Shown: positions 1 through 7,463 of the stretch, piece after piece
Layout of the letters: every line of letters begins with the position of its first letter
Position numbering within the stretch: position 1 is the first letter of the stretch
Origin: an uncultured Fodinibius sp.
GTDB lineage: Bacteria > Bacteroidota > Rhodothermia > Balneolales > Balneolaceae
Reading direction: 5' to 3'
Assembly (NCBI GenBank): GCA_913056235.1
Contig: CAJXMW010000002.1
Span: forward strand, 496,001 to 560,000
Length of the DNA: 64,000 nt
Made by a program: the position numbers and the translations under genes
Notes under the pieces: generated by a model
The model's database searches: none
What the model saw: only the letters and a program-made list of their open reading frames with translations
What the model was told of the DNA's origin: nothing

Positions 1-812
1 TGTCCCTCTTTTCCCTGGAAACCGTGATCCATCAGCCACTCCCGTAAAAACTCTTTGGATAACTGTTTTTGCGGTTCTCCCTTTTCGAGTCGTTCCCCAT
101 ATCCATCCGCATAAAAGTACCGCGAGGAATCGGCCGTATGAACCTCGTCAATAAGGGTTACTTCGCCATCGTGGAGCCCAAACTCGTACTTGGTATCTAC
201 TAGGATGAGACCCTGCTGCTGGGCGATTTTTTGCCCGCGCTCAAATACCTTGAATGCTTTTTCGCGCACTTCCTCCCATATATCCGGGTCCACAATTTCT
301 TGATCTAAAATCTCTTGCTCAGAGATATCCTCGTCGTGACCTTCTTCTGCCTTGGTTGCCGGAGTAAGAATAGGTTCCTCAAATTTTTGATTCTCGACCA
401 TACCATCAGGTAACTCAACGCCGCAAAGGGTGCGCTTACCTGATTTATAGACGCGTGCTGCATGGCCTGTCAGGCAGGCACGAATGACCACTTCAATAGG
501 GATAGGTTTGCATTTTTTAGCAATGGTCACGTTAGGGTGGGGCACGTCCACCACATGCGTGGCTACCAGATCATCCACTTTGTCAAAGGCGAAGGCTGCC
601 AGCGAGTTGAGGATCTGTCCTTTGTAGGGGATGGACTGTTTCATGATGTGGTCAAAAGCTGAAATGCGGTCACTGGCTACAATCCCGATATTTTCATCCC
701 CAAGAGAATACACATCGCGCACCTTGCCGCGATAGGGGGCGGGATACTCTGGGACGTCTGTTTGTGTGATACAATTATTCAGCGCGCTGGAATCGATGTC
801 TGAGTTGGACAC
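1..812 (-). CDS. purC: SAICAR synthase PurC (partial)
   Basis: Phosphoribosylaminoimidazole-succinocarboxamide synthase, the cytoplasmic ATP-dependent step of purine synthesis that joins aspartate to CAIR. Read on the minus strand the protein shows YRGKVRDVY and ASDRISAFDHI (N-lobe, nucleotide site), then KPIPIEVVIRACLTG, LILVDTKYEFG and DEVHTADSSRYF, all characteristic of the family. About 270 residues are present and the last 40 or so run off the left edge. No ATG precedes the conserved part; GTG ending at 812 is the only usual start shortly upstream, with no clear ribosome-binding site, so the exact start is uncertain. It is transcribed away from the following gene. Family call is secure. 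Confidence 0.93.
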   Translation of the reverse strand, partial: MSNSDIDSSALNNCITQTDVPEYPAPYRGKVRDVYSLGDENIGIVASDRISAFDHIMKQSIPYKGQILNSLAAFAFDKVDDLVATHVVDVPHPNVTIAKKCKPIPIEVVIRACLTGHAARVYKSGKRTLCGVELPDGMVENQKFEEPILTPATKAEEGHDEDISEQEILDQEIVDPDIWEEVREKAFKVFERGQKIAQQQGLILVDTKYEFGLHDGEVTLIDEVHTADSSRYFYADGYGERLEKGEPQKQLSKEFLREWLMDHGFQGKEG

Positions 813-1001
813 AGCAATACTATTTTTATTGAATATTTAATATCGATTGAAGATCAAAAAAAGTTTACAAGAATAGAAATGAGATGTAGGGATTTGTCTG
901 TCATTATGAGGGTTAAAAAAGTTTAAAATTATAGTAGGAACTATTTGCTCATAAAAAAACATTTGATAATTGAATTAAGAACCAAAAAAAATTTTGGCCA
1001 A

Positions 1002-1979
1002 ATGACCGACCTGTTTCGTATTCCATACGCGTTGATTAAGCCGCTTTACCGGCGGACTTCGTTCCATAGGTCGGTAATTGATGAGCTGGAGAGTGACCAG
1101 CTCAAAGCAGCTTATGCAGAATGTCGATCGATCACGCGCTATCATGCCAAGACGTTTTATATGGCTACGCGCTTTCTGCCAAATCATAAGCAGCGCGGAA
1201 TCTTTGCTATTTACAGTCTCTGCCGGTACATCGATGACCTTGTAGATGAGGCGGAAGATCTTGTTGAACAAGAAAAGTTGAGTCGACAAGATATCCGGCG
1301 CAGGCTCGACAGTTGGAAACAGAAACTGCAAGATACCTACGACGGCCGGGATCATGACAATGCGATTCTTATTGCCTTTTCGGATGTCTTGAAACGGTAT
1401 CATATCCCCATTGAGATGCCGTTTGAGCTTATGGAGGGGGTCTGCATGGATCTGTTCAAAAACCGCTACGAGACTTTTGATGAGCTCTACGACTACTCCT
1501 TTAAGGTGGCCTCCATTGTGGGATTGATGACGAGCCAGGTATTTGGGTATGAATCCCGCGAAGCACTAGGCTACGCTGTGGATCTGGGGATCGCTATGCA
1601 GCTCACAAATATCCTGCGTGATGTGGGGGAAGATCTGCGACGCGACCGCATCTATCTACCAAAAGAAGACCTCGACCGCTTTGGTGTTACCGAACAGGAC
1701 TTATTCGATTACTCGCTCAATAAGCAGGTGACGGATCTGCTGCGTTTCGAAATTAATCGCACGCGGAGGTATTACAATCGCTCTGACAAAGGCATTCAAC
1801 TGCTGTCGGCAGATAGTCGATTACCGGTATACCTGGCGCGGCAAAATTACAGCCGTATTCTGGATAAGATCGAAGCTAATGATTATAACGTCTTCGACCA
1901 TCGTGCTTATCTGAATGCCACCGAAAAACTTTTCATACTCCCTCAGGCATATTATCAAATGCGGGTTGGTAAGTCCTAG
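1002..1979 (+). CDS. Squalene/phytoene synthase family protein
   Basis: Head-to-head prenyl transferase that condenses two C15 or C20 diphosphates to squalene or phytoene. Both aspartate-rich Mg-diphosphate motifs are present: DDLVD at about residue 78 and RDVGED at about 206, with the family stretch YHAKTFYMATRFLP near 47. Length (325 aa) fits CrtB/HpnC/HpnD-type enzymes. The frame is open from a TTG at 945, which has AGGA five bases upstream, but those 19 extra codons are AT-rich and not family-like, so I prefer ATG 1002. No other carotenoid or hopanoid gene is adjacent, so squalene versus phytoene cannot be decided from context; carotenoid synthesis is my guess. Confidence 0.88.
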   Translation: MTDLFRIPYALIKPLYRRTSFHRSVIDELESDQLKAAYAECRSITRYHAKTFYMATRFLPNHKQRGIFAIYSLCRYIDDLVDEAEDLVEQEKLSRQDIRRRLDSWKQKLQDTYDGRDHDNAILIAFSDVLKRYHIPIEMPFELMEGVCMDLFKNRYETFDELYDYSFKVASIVGLMTSQVFGYESREALGYAVDLGIAMQLTNILRDVGEDLRRDRIYLPKEDLDRFGVTEQDLFDYSLNKQVTDLLRFEINRTRRYYNRSDKGIQLLSADSRLPVYLARQNYSRILDKIEANDYNVFDHRAYLNATEKLFILPQAYYQMRVGKS

Positions 1980-2071
1980 CCCACCAACGGGTATTTCCGC
2001 GTTTACACATAAGCTTCGGAACTGTTATATTCCATTTCAAAATTATGTACTTATAACAGAAAAGGAGTGGA

Positions 2072-2785
2072 ATGGAAAGTAAAACGAAGAAGTGGAGGAG
2101 TCCCAGTCTTGGAAAAGACATGGAGCTGACTATTTACGGAGAGTCAGGAACTCCAATTATCGGACTCCCGACAAGAGGGGCTAGCTGCACGCAATGGAAT
2201 GAATTTGGGATGACCGAGGGCATATCCTATCAGCTTGAGAACGGATTTAACCAGTTATATTGCGTGTCCTCGGTTGATAAGGAAAGCTTACTAAACGAGG
2301 ATGCCTCACCGGAACAGCGCATTACCCGCCAGAAGCAATACGAATCGTATTTGGTCGAAGAGGTTGTTCCTTATGTACAGGAAAAGGCATCGATCAATTT
2401 TGTCATTATTGCCGGAGTTGATCTTGGAGGTTATCATGCCATCACAACCGCACTTAAGCATCCCCAGGCTTTTGGTAAAGCCATTGGTATGAGCGGTATT
2501 TATGACATCAATTGTTTTATGGATGGGTTTTACAGCGACGAAGTATATTACAACAATCCCATAGATTTTGTGCCGAATATGAATAACCAACAGACCCTCA
2601 ACAAAATCCGCGATATTGATTTTCGTCTGGTTAGTTATGATATAGATGAACGCGAGGAACAGGCCCGTCGGATGAGTGATGTACTTCGCATGAAATTTAT
2701 TGAACATGAACTCGATGTTTGGGGCACAGATGAACAAGAGGAATGGGATCTGTGGCCGCAAATGCTTAAGACACATATAATTTAA
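2072..2785 (+). CDS. COG4947-like esterase-fold protein with Ser-to-Asp nucleophile
   Basis: Alpha/beta-hydrolase-fold protein of the small COG4947 'esterase' type, recognised by an opening YGESGTPIIGLPTRG, the block LYCVSSVDKESLLNED, and a GxxGGYHA nucleophile elbow followed by ALKHPQAFGKAIGMSGIYD and NNPIDFVPN. The elbow normally reads GCSFGxYHA; here it is GVDLGGYHA (residues 115-123), and the bases GGA GTT GAT CTT GGA GGT confirm Asp in place of Ser at 117. It may therefore be a non-classical hydrolase or a binding protein. A good AGGAG site precedes the ATG by four bases. It ends two bases before accC, so the two are surely co-transcribed. Substrate unknown. Confidence 0.8.
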   Translation: MESKTKKWRSPSLGKDMELTIYGESGTPIIGLPTRGASCTQWNEFGMTEGISYQLENGFNQLYCVSSVDKESLLNEDASPEQRITRQKQYESYLVEEVVPYVQEKASINFVIIAGVDLGGYHAITTALKHPQAFGKAIGMSGIYDINCFMDGFYSDEVYYNNPIDFVPNMNNQQTLNKIRDIDFRLVSYDIDEREEQARRMSDVLRMKFIEHELDVWGTDEQEEWDLWPQMLKTHII

Positions 2786-2787
2786 CT

Positions 2788-4296
2788 ATGTCAGAGTTCA
2801 ACAAAATTTTAGTCGCCAATCGCGGCGAAATAGCACTACGCGTAATCAGGACCTGCAAGGAACTGGGCAAAAAGACAGTTGCGGTGTATTCTACCCCGGA
2901 CGCCGATGCACCGCACGTGTTGCAGGCAGATGAATCGGTTCATATTGGTCCGGCCGCCTCTTCTGAAAGTTATTTGGTGATCGACAAGATCATACAGGCG
3001 GCCAAGGACACTGGTGCTGATGCTATTCATCCAGGCTATGGGTTTTTGAGCGAAAACGGGAATTTTTCCGAGCGTTGTCGCGAAGAAGACATTATTTTTA
3101 TTGGACCGCGCGCCAAGGCTATCCGACTAATGGGTGATAAAACGGCGGCTCGTGAGCTGATGAGCAAGGCCGACGTGCCATTCCCGCCGGGTACCAAAGA
3201 AGAATTAAAGGATATCGAGGAAGCCGAAAAGATTGCCGATGAGATTGGCTATCCCGTATTGGTTAAAGCCGCAGCAGGGGGCGGCGGAAAAGGGATGCGC
3301 ATTGTTGACAAAAAGGAAGAATTTAAATCAGGTATTAAAGCAGCTAAGTCGGAGGCGCGAAACGCTTTTGGGGATGACCGCGTATATATCGAAAAGTATT
3401 TGGTGGAGCCGCGGCATGTAGAGTTTCAAATTATGGCAGATGAGCACGGAAATGTGTTGCATATCTATGATCGTGAGTGCTCTATACAGCGCAGGCATCA
3501 AAAGGTGATTGAGGAAGCACCCTGTTCGATACTGACGCCAGAGCTACGCTCAGAGATGGCCAAAGCGGCGAAGGATGCGGCACGAGCTGTGGATTATGTG
3601 GGAGCAGGTACCATCGAGTTTCTGGTAGATGCTGACCGCAATTTCTATTTCCTGGAAATGAATACCCGTCTGCAGGTTGAACACCCGGTGACGGAGCTTA
3701 TTACAGGATTAGACCTTGTGGCCTTGCAGATATTGGTTGCTGAAGGTGAAGAGCTGCCACTCGAACAAGAAGAAGTGACTATGGAAGGTCATGCTGTGGA
3801 GTGCCGTATTTATGCCGAAGACCCGCGGGACAACTTTTTGCCGAGTACCGGCACATTGACTAAGCATCGCATTCCGTCAGGCAATGGCGTCCGCGTTGAT
3901 TCTGGAGTGGAAGAGGGGCAGGAGATCACCATCAATTACGACCCGATGATCTCGAAGCTCTGTACGTACGGCAACGATCGGCAGCATGCCATCAAACGAA
4001 TGTTGCGGGCACTGGATGAGTACGAAATATCAGGTTGTCGCACGACCATTCCGTTTTGTAAATATGTGCTTACGCATGAATCATTTACGTCGGGAGATTA
4101 TGACACGCATTTTGTGCCAGACTATTTTAGCGCCCAAAAACTGGATGCAGCAGATCCTCTTGATGACGAGGTGAAAGCGTTGGCCGCTTCGTTGCTAAAG
4201 CTTGAAGATGAAGGAGAAGAAGAATCGCAGGAGCTGGGTCACAATTCGACAAATGGGGCCCACTCTAAATGGTGGAAGCATCGAAAGCAAAAATAA
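2788..4296 (+). CDS. accC: Biotin carboxylase, acetyl-CoA carboxylase subunit AccC
   Basis: ATP-grasp enzyme that carboxylates biotin on BCCP using bicarbonate and ATP, the first half-reaction of acetyl-CoA carboxylase (or a related acyl-CoA carboxylase). It starts KILVANRGEIALRVIR, carries HPGYGFLSEN at 81-90, the glycine-rich ATP loop AAAGGGGKGM at 161-170, and later YIEKYLVEPRHVEFQ and FLEMNTRLQVEHPVTE. Length is 502 aa against about 450 usual: the extra 50 residues are an acidic, low-complexity C-terminal tail ending in a basic patch. No accB is beside it; its partner upstream is the COG4947-like protein two bases away. The function is secure; the tail's role is not known. Confidence 0.95.
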   Translation: MSEFNKILVANRGEIALRVIRTCKELGKKTVAVYSTPDADAPHVLQADESVHIGPAASSESYLVIDKIIQAAKDTGADAIHPGYGFLSENGNFSERCREEDIIFIGPRAKAIRLMGDKTAARELMSKADVPFPPGTKEELKDIEEAEKIADEIGYPVLVKAAAGGGGKGMRIVDKKEEFKSGIKAAKSEARNAFGDDRVYIEKYLVEPRHVEFQIMADEHGNVLHIYDRECSIQRRHQKVIEEAPCSILTPELRSEMAKAAKDAARAVDYVGAGTIEFLVDADRNFYFLEMNTRLQVEHPVTELITGLDLVALQILVAEGEELPLEQEEVTMEGHAVECRIYAEDPRDNFLPSTGTLTKHRIPSGNGVRVDSGVEEGQEITINYDPMISKLCTYGNDRQHAIKRMLRALDEYEISGCRTTIPFCKYVLTHESFTSGDYDTHFVPDYFSAQKLDAADPLDDEVKALAASLLKLEDEGEEESQELGHNSTNGAHSKWWKHRKQK

Positions 4297-4482
4297 GTCC
4301 CACCCTGAAGAGGAACATCAAGCTGGAGACAGCTATTGTTTTGTTATCGATATTGATGATATAATGAGCTTGGCGGAGCTGTTCTGTTTGTCTACTCGTC
4401 GATGAATCGCATTTTGGGATATGGGCTCAAATACCTGGATTCATTCAAACGGACGCACCTGGGACGGGTCGGGCAAAAATAA
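4269..4482 (+). other. Possible gene debris between accC and murQ
   Basis: The 243-base gap before murQ holds two short hydrophobic reading frames in different phases. One starts at ATG 4269 inside the accC tail and encodes 31 residues ending TAIVLLSILMI (stop 4362-4364). The other, open just after that and ending at 4482, reads GGAVLFVYSSMNRILGYG and KYLDSFKRTHLGRVGQ. Each looks like a membrane-protein fragment and neither has a family I recognise. They may be remnants of one decayed membrane-protein gene or chance. Low confidence. Confidence 0.25.
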
Positions 4483-4539
4483 TCCGTCAAATCTTATATT
4501 TTAGTATGCTATCATTTTAATCCGATAAATTATTTTGAC

Positions 4540-5469
4540 GTGGGAAAGAAAGATCAACGGTTGTTTAGTCAGCTACAGAAATTGGATACCGAGCAACGGA
4601 ATCCTGCCACGCAGGAAATTGATCTGGCTGATTCTCTTGAAATTGCCCGAATGATTAATCAGGAGGATAAAAAGGTAGCCAATGAGGTCGAAAAAAAGCT
4701 CCCCGAAATTGCTGGTGCCATTGATTTGGTCAAAGAGGCTTTTGAAATTGGAGGTCGCCTGATTTATGCAGGTGCTGGGACCAGTGGTCGTCTGGGTATT
4801 TTAGATGCCGCCGAATGTCCCCCCACTTTTGGATCAGATCCCAGTCAGGTGATTGGACTTATTGCAGGTGGAAAAGAGGCGGTATTTGTAGCACAGGAGG
4901 GAGCTGAAGATTACGAAGAAAACGGGCGACAGGCATTGCGCGATGAGAATTTGCAAAAAAATGATGTCGTTTGTGGCCTGGCAGCCAGCGGACGCACGCC
5001 TTACGTGCACGGAGCTCTCAAGGAGGCCAACGAAAAAGGATGTCACACTATCTTTGTAACTACAGTGCCGGGCTCCCAAATAGATATCGAGGTGGATGTG
5101 CTTATCGATATTCCGGTTGGACCGGAAGTTATTATGGGAAGCACGCGCATGAAAAGTGCTACGGCCCAGAAAATGGTGCTGAATATGATTACGACTGGCG
5201 CCAATATCCGCCGGGGCAAGGTATTGGAAAATGTGATGGTCGATCTCCAGCTTTCAAATCAGAAGCTGCATGAACGGTCGCGACGCATCATCATGATGTT
5301 CGCCGATGTTGATTATGAAAAGGCGGATGAGTATCTACAGGCTGCTGACGGACACGTAAAAACAGCCTTGATGATGGTTCTCGGAGACTTGAGCAGGGAG
5401 GAGGCCAGACAAAAATTAGATGAGCATGAAGGGTTTATTAGACGTGCATTGCAGGATATTAACACCTAA
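4540..5469 (+). CDS. murQ: N-acetylmuramic acid 6-phosphate etherase MurQ
   Basis: Cytoplasmic lyase that removes the lactyl ether from MurNAc-6-phosphate, giving GlcNAc-6-phosphate and lactate during cell-wall recycling. The SIS-fold signature GAGTSGRLG lies at 78-86, followed by DAAECPPTFG with the catalytic Glu at 92, EGAED around 120-124, and MGSTRMKSATAQK plus LSNQKLHERSRRI near the C-terminus. Length 309 aa is normal. The chosen start is GTG at 4540, since no ATG lies before the conserved region. plsC follows nine bases after its stop. No anmK, murP or nagA neighbour is seen, so its substrate source must be encoded elsewhere. Confidence 0.95.
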   Translation: MGKKDQRLFSQLQKLDTEQRNPATQEIDLADSLEIARMINQEDKKVANEVEKKLPEIAGAIDLVKEAFEIGGRLIYAGAGTSGRLGILDAAECPPTFGSDPSQVIGLIAGGKEAVFVAQEGAEDYEENGRQALRDENLQKNDVVCGLAASGRTPYVHGALKEANEKGCHTIFVTTVPGSQIDIEVDVLIDIPVGPEVIMGSTRMKSATAQKMVLNMITTGANIRRGKVLENVMVDLQLSNQKLHERSRRIIMMFADVDYEKADEYLQAADGHVKTALMMVLGDLSREEARQKLDEHEGFIRRALQDINT

Positions 5470-5478
5470 GACGGCATC

Positions 5479-6225
5479 ATGAGGACACTTTTTGGCATCG
5501 TCATCTGGATATATTGGGCGTTCTGTATTATCCTCTTTTTTGCAATTGTATCGCTGCTGTATGTTATCACCTATCCGTTCGATTCTTATCATTCTATTCC
5601 CAACAGAGCCCTTCGCGGGCTGGCATGGTTCATGCTCAAGGTGAATCCTGGCTGGCGTTTTGATATCCGCGGTGCCGATTCCCAAAAAGTTGCAGAGCCT
5701 ACTATTGTGGTAGCCAATCATCAGAGCTTTTTGGATTTACCCTTGTCCTACTTGTTGCCGTGGACGATGAAATGGGTAGCCAAAAAAGATCTGTTTCGAA
5801 TTCCGATATTCGGGTGGATTATCTATATGACGGGACATATAAGTATTGATCGTCAGAGTATGCGATCGGCCAAGGTCCTGGATAAACTTGTGGAACCTAT
5901 CAAGAATGGCATTCCAGGTATGATTTTCCCTGAGGGTACTCGTACGACTACCGGAGATCTGAAGCCCTTTAAAAATGGTGCCTTTAAACTGGCCAAACGG
6001 TATAATTTTAATGTGCTTCCTGTCGTTTTAGATGGTGGATATCAGGCGATGCCTTCAGGCGAATGGGGACCGGGATACCGTCAGGATTTCGTTATTTCAG
6101 TGCTTGATCCGATATCCTCTGATGAGTATGAATCTGAAAGAGAATTAAAAGAGACTGTTCACACGTTGATAGAACAAGAGTTAAGATCTCTGCGAACGAA
6201 TCACAAAGGTGTGCAAAAAGAATAA
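5479..6225 (+). CDS. plsC: 1-acyl-sn-glycerol-3-phosphate acyltransferase
   Basis: Membrane-bound acyltransferase that adds the second acyl chain to lysophosphatidic acid, giving phosphatidic acid. The N-terminus has one strong membrane segment (about 5-32). The catalytic HX4D motif is NHQSFLD (His81, Asp86), and the acceptor-binding motif FPEGTR is at 150-155. Length 248 aa is typical. It sits in a run murQ-plsC-tonB-like with gaps of nine and three bases, so the three are probably one transcript. A specialised lysolipid acyltransferase of the same family cannot be excluded. Confidence 0.92.
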   Translation: MRTLFGIVIWIYWAFCIILFFAIVSLLYVITYPFDSYHSIPNRALRGLAWFMLKVNPGWRFDIRGADSQKVAEPTIVVANHQSFLDLPLSYLLPWTMKWVAKKDLFRIPIFGWIIYMTGHISIDRQSMRSAKVLDKLVEPIKNGIPGMIFPEGTRTTTGDLKPFKNGAFKLAKRYNFNVLPVVLDGGYQAMPSGEWGPGYRQDFVISVLDPISSDEYESERELKETVHTLIEQELRSLRTNHKGVQKE

Positions 6226-6228
6226 TTA

Positions 6229-6912
6229 TTGCTTAGCAATCAACCTCATACCGATAGAACTGAGATGAGTTACCGTCATCGCATGATGGCGTGTGTAATA
6301 ATAGCCGAAGTGATTGCACTCGGCTTTTTTAATTTCTGGCCCACCCCTGAAGACGGTAGTAAGACTTATCAGGATATCAATTTTTCAGATGATGTTGTTG
6401 CCATCGAAGATGTGGTGATGACCCGTCAGCAGAGTCAGCCTCCGCCACCGCCCACGCCTCAGGTACCGATTCCCGAACCAAACGACAAGGTGATAGAAGA
6501 GGAAATCAAACTGGATGAAATTAACGATACGGAATTTTCTGATTCACTCTCAACGAGTATCACGGGTAGCATGGGGGATTCTGAGAAACCGGTGACTAAT
6601 CCTCAGCGTGGGCCCAGCGTGATCCGTATTGTTGAGCCCACGGTGCCCGAAGCAGCCAAGAAAGCCAATGTGAAAGCTGAGATCTGGGTAAGTTTTCTTG
6701 TGAATGAAGAGGGACTGGTAGAAGAGGCAAGTATTTCTCAGATTAAGCTATATGATCAGGAAACAGGTAATGTTCGAAACGTACAAACCATCGGCTACGG
6801 TCTTGCCGATGCTACAATCAATGCCGCACTACAGTGGAAATTTCGTCCTGCCAAGAACGATGGCAAAATTGTACGAGCCTATACCAGACACATATTTACC
6901 TTTGGATTTTAA
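6229..6912 (+). CDS. TonB-family energy transducer protein
   Basis: Inner-membrane protein with the TonB plan: a short cytoplasmic N-terminus, one membrane helix (about 20-37), a proline-rich spacer with QPPPPPTPQVPIP, an acidic stretch, and a C-terminal TonB domain from about 125 that contains IVEPTVPEAAKKANVKAE and ends GKIVRAYTRHIFTFGF. Such proteins pass proton-motive energy from ExbBD to outer-membrane receptors. The frame starts at TTG 6229, three bases after plsC; ATG 6265 is an alternative, but the longer N-terminus fits related proteins that begin with a short polar tail. No exbB/exbD or receptor gene is adjacent, so its client is unknown. Confidence 0.85.
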   Translation: MLSNQPHTDRTEMSYRHRMMACVIIAEVIALGFFNFWPTPEDGSKTYQDINFSDDVVAIEDVVMTRQQSQPPPPPTPQVPIPEPNDKVIEEEIKLDEINDTEFSDSLSTSITGSMGDSEKPVTNPQRGPSVIRIVEPTVPEAAKKANVKAEIWVSFLVNEEGLVEEASISQIKLYDQETGNVRNVQTIGYGLADATINAALQWKFRPAKNDGKIVRAYTRHIFTFGF

Positions 6913-6914
6913 AC

Positions 6915-6946
6915 GTTGATATCAGCTAAAAATTAGCCTATATTTG
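6915..6946 (+). promoter_or_regulatory. Bacteroidota-type promoter for tRNA-Ser
   Basis: GTTG at 6915-6918 and TATATTTG at 6939-6946 are 20 bases apart, matching the Bacteroidota primary-sigma consensus (TTTG, 19-21 nt, TAnnTTTG) with one mismatch in the -33 box. The second box ends 11 bases before the mature tRNA 5' end. The site lies just after the tonB-like gene stop. Confidence 0.72.
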
Positions 6947-6957
6947 CGTTCTTCTTA

Positions 6958-7045
6958 GGAGAGGTGGCCGAGCGGTCGAAGGCGCACGCTTGGAAAGCGT
7001 GTGTGCGTCTAGCGCGTACCGAGGGTTCGAATCCCTCCCTCTCCG
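6958..7045 (+). tRNA. tRNA-Ser (anticodon GGA)
   Basis: An 88-base class II tRNA. The acceptor stem GGAGAGG (6958-6964) pairs with CCTCTCC (7038-7044), with G7045 as discriminator. The anticodon arm holds CTTGGAAAG, so the anticodon is GGA, reading UCC/UCU serine codons. A long variable arm and the T-loop GGTTCGAATCC are present. CCA is not encoded. It has its own promoter and a terminator downstream. Confidence 0.96.
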
Positions 7046-7083
7046 CACTTCTTTGTTAGATATTCGGAGCACAGGCACAATTT

Positions 7084-7134
7084 AAGACTTCGTTGATCAG
7101 GCTTGAGATAAGCTTGCTCAATGAAGTCTTTTTT
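7084..7134 (+). terminator. Rho-independent terminator after tRNA-Ser
   Basis: AAGACTTCGTTGA (from 7084) pairs with TCAATGAAGTCTT (to 7130) with one G-U pair, and a small inner stem GCTT/AAGC lies within. The right arm runs straight into TTTTTTATTTTT. The remainder of the 7046-7463 gap holds no gene; a second small stem TTCGAGG/CCTCGAA lies near 7367-7395. Confidence 0.85.
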
Positions 7135-7463
7135 ATTTTTACAATACCTGCATAATTGCGTTTTTTGCCAGTCAGGATTTGAGAGAGTAGGCTCATCAGA
7201 CGGTATATATACGGTTATTCTTCAAATTTTGTGATTCTCCTAAATAGATACTTTTTTAAGAAGCGAGAGACAAGAATAGATATCAAAGAGACAGAGGGTA
7301 TTTTGCTTAGGAAAAAAGTAGGCAAATCGATATCATCGTACTCCGATTTGAACGAGCAATAGATTTCGAGGTTTTTTCATAACGCCTCGAATTTAGCGTT
7401 CGGCATTATTATACTCTCATTCTAAATACAAACGGGATAAATTTTAAAGAGGATCATTTACAG

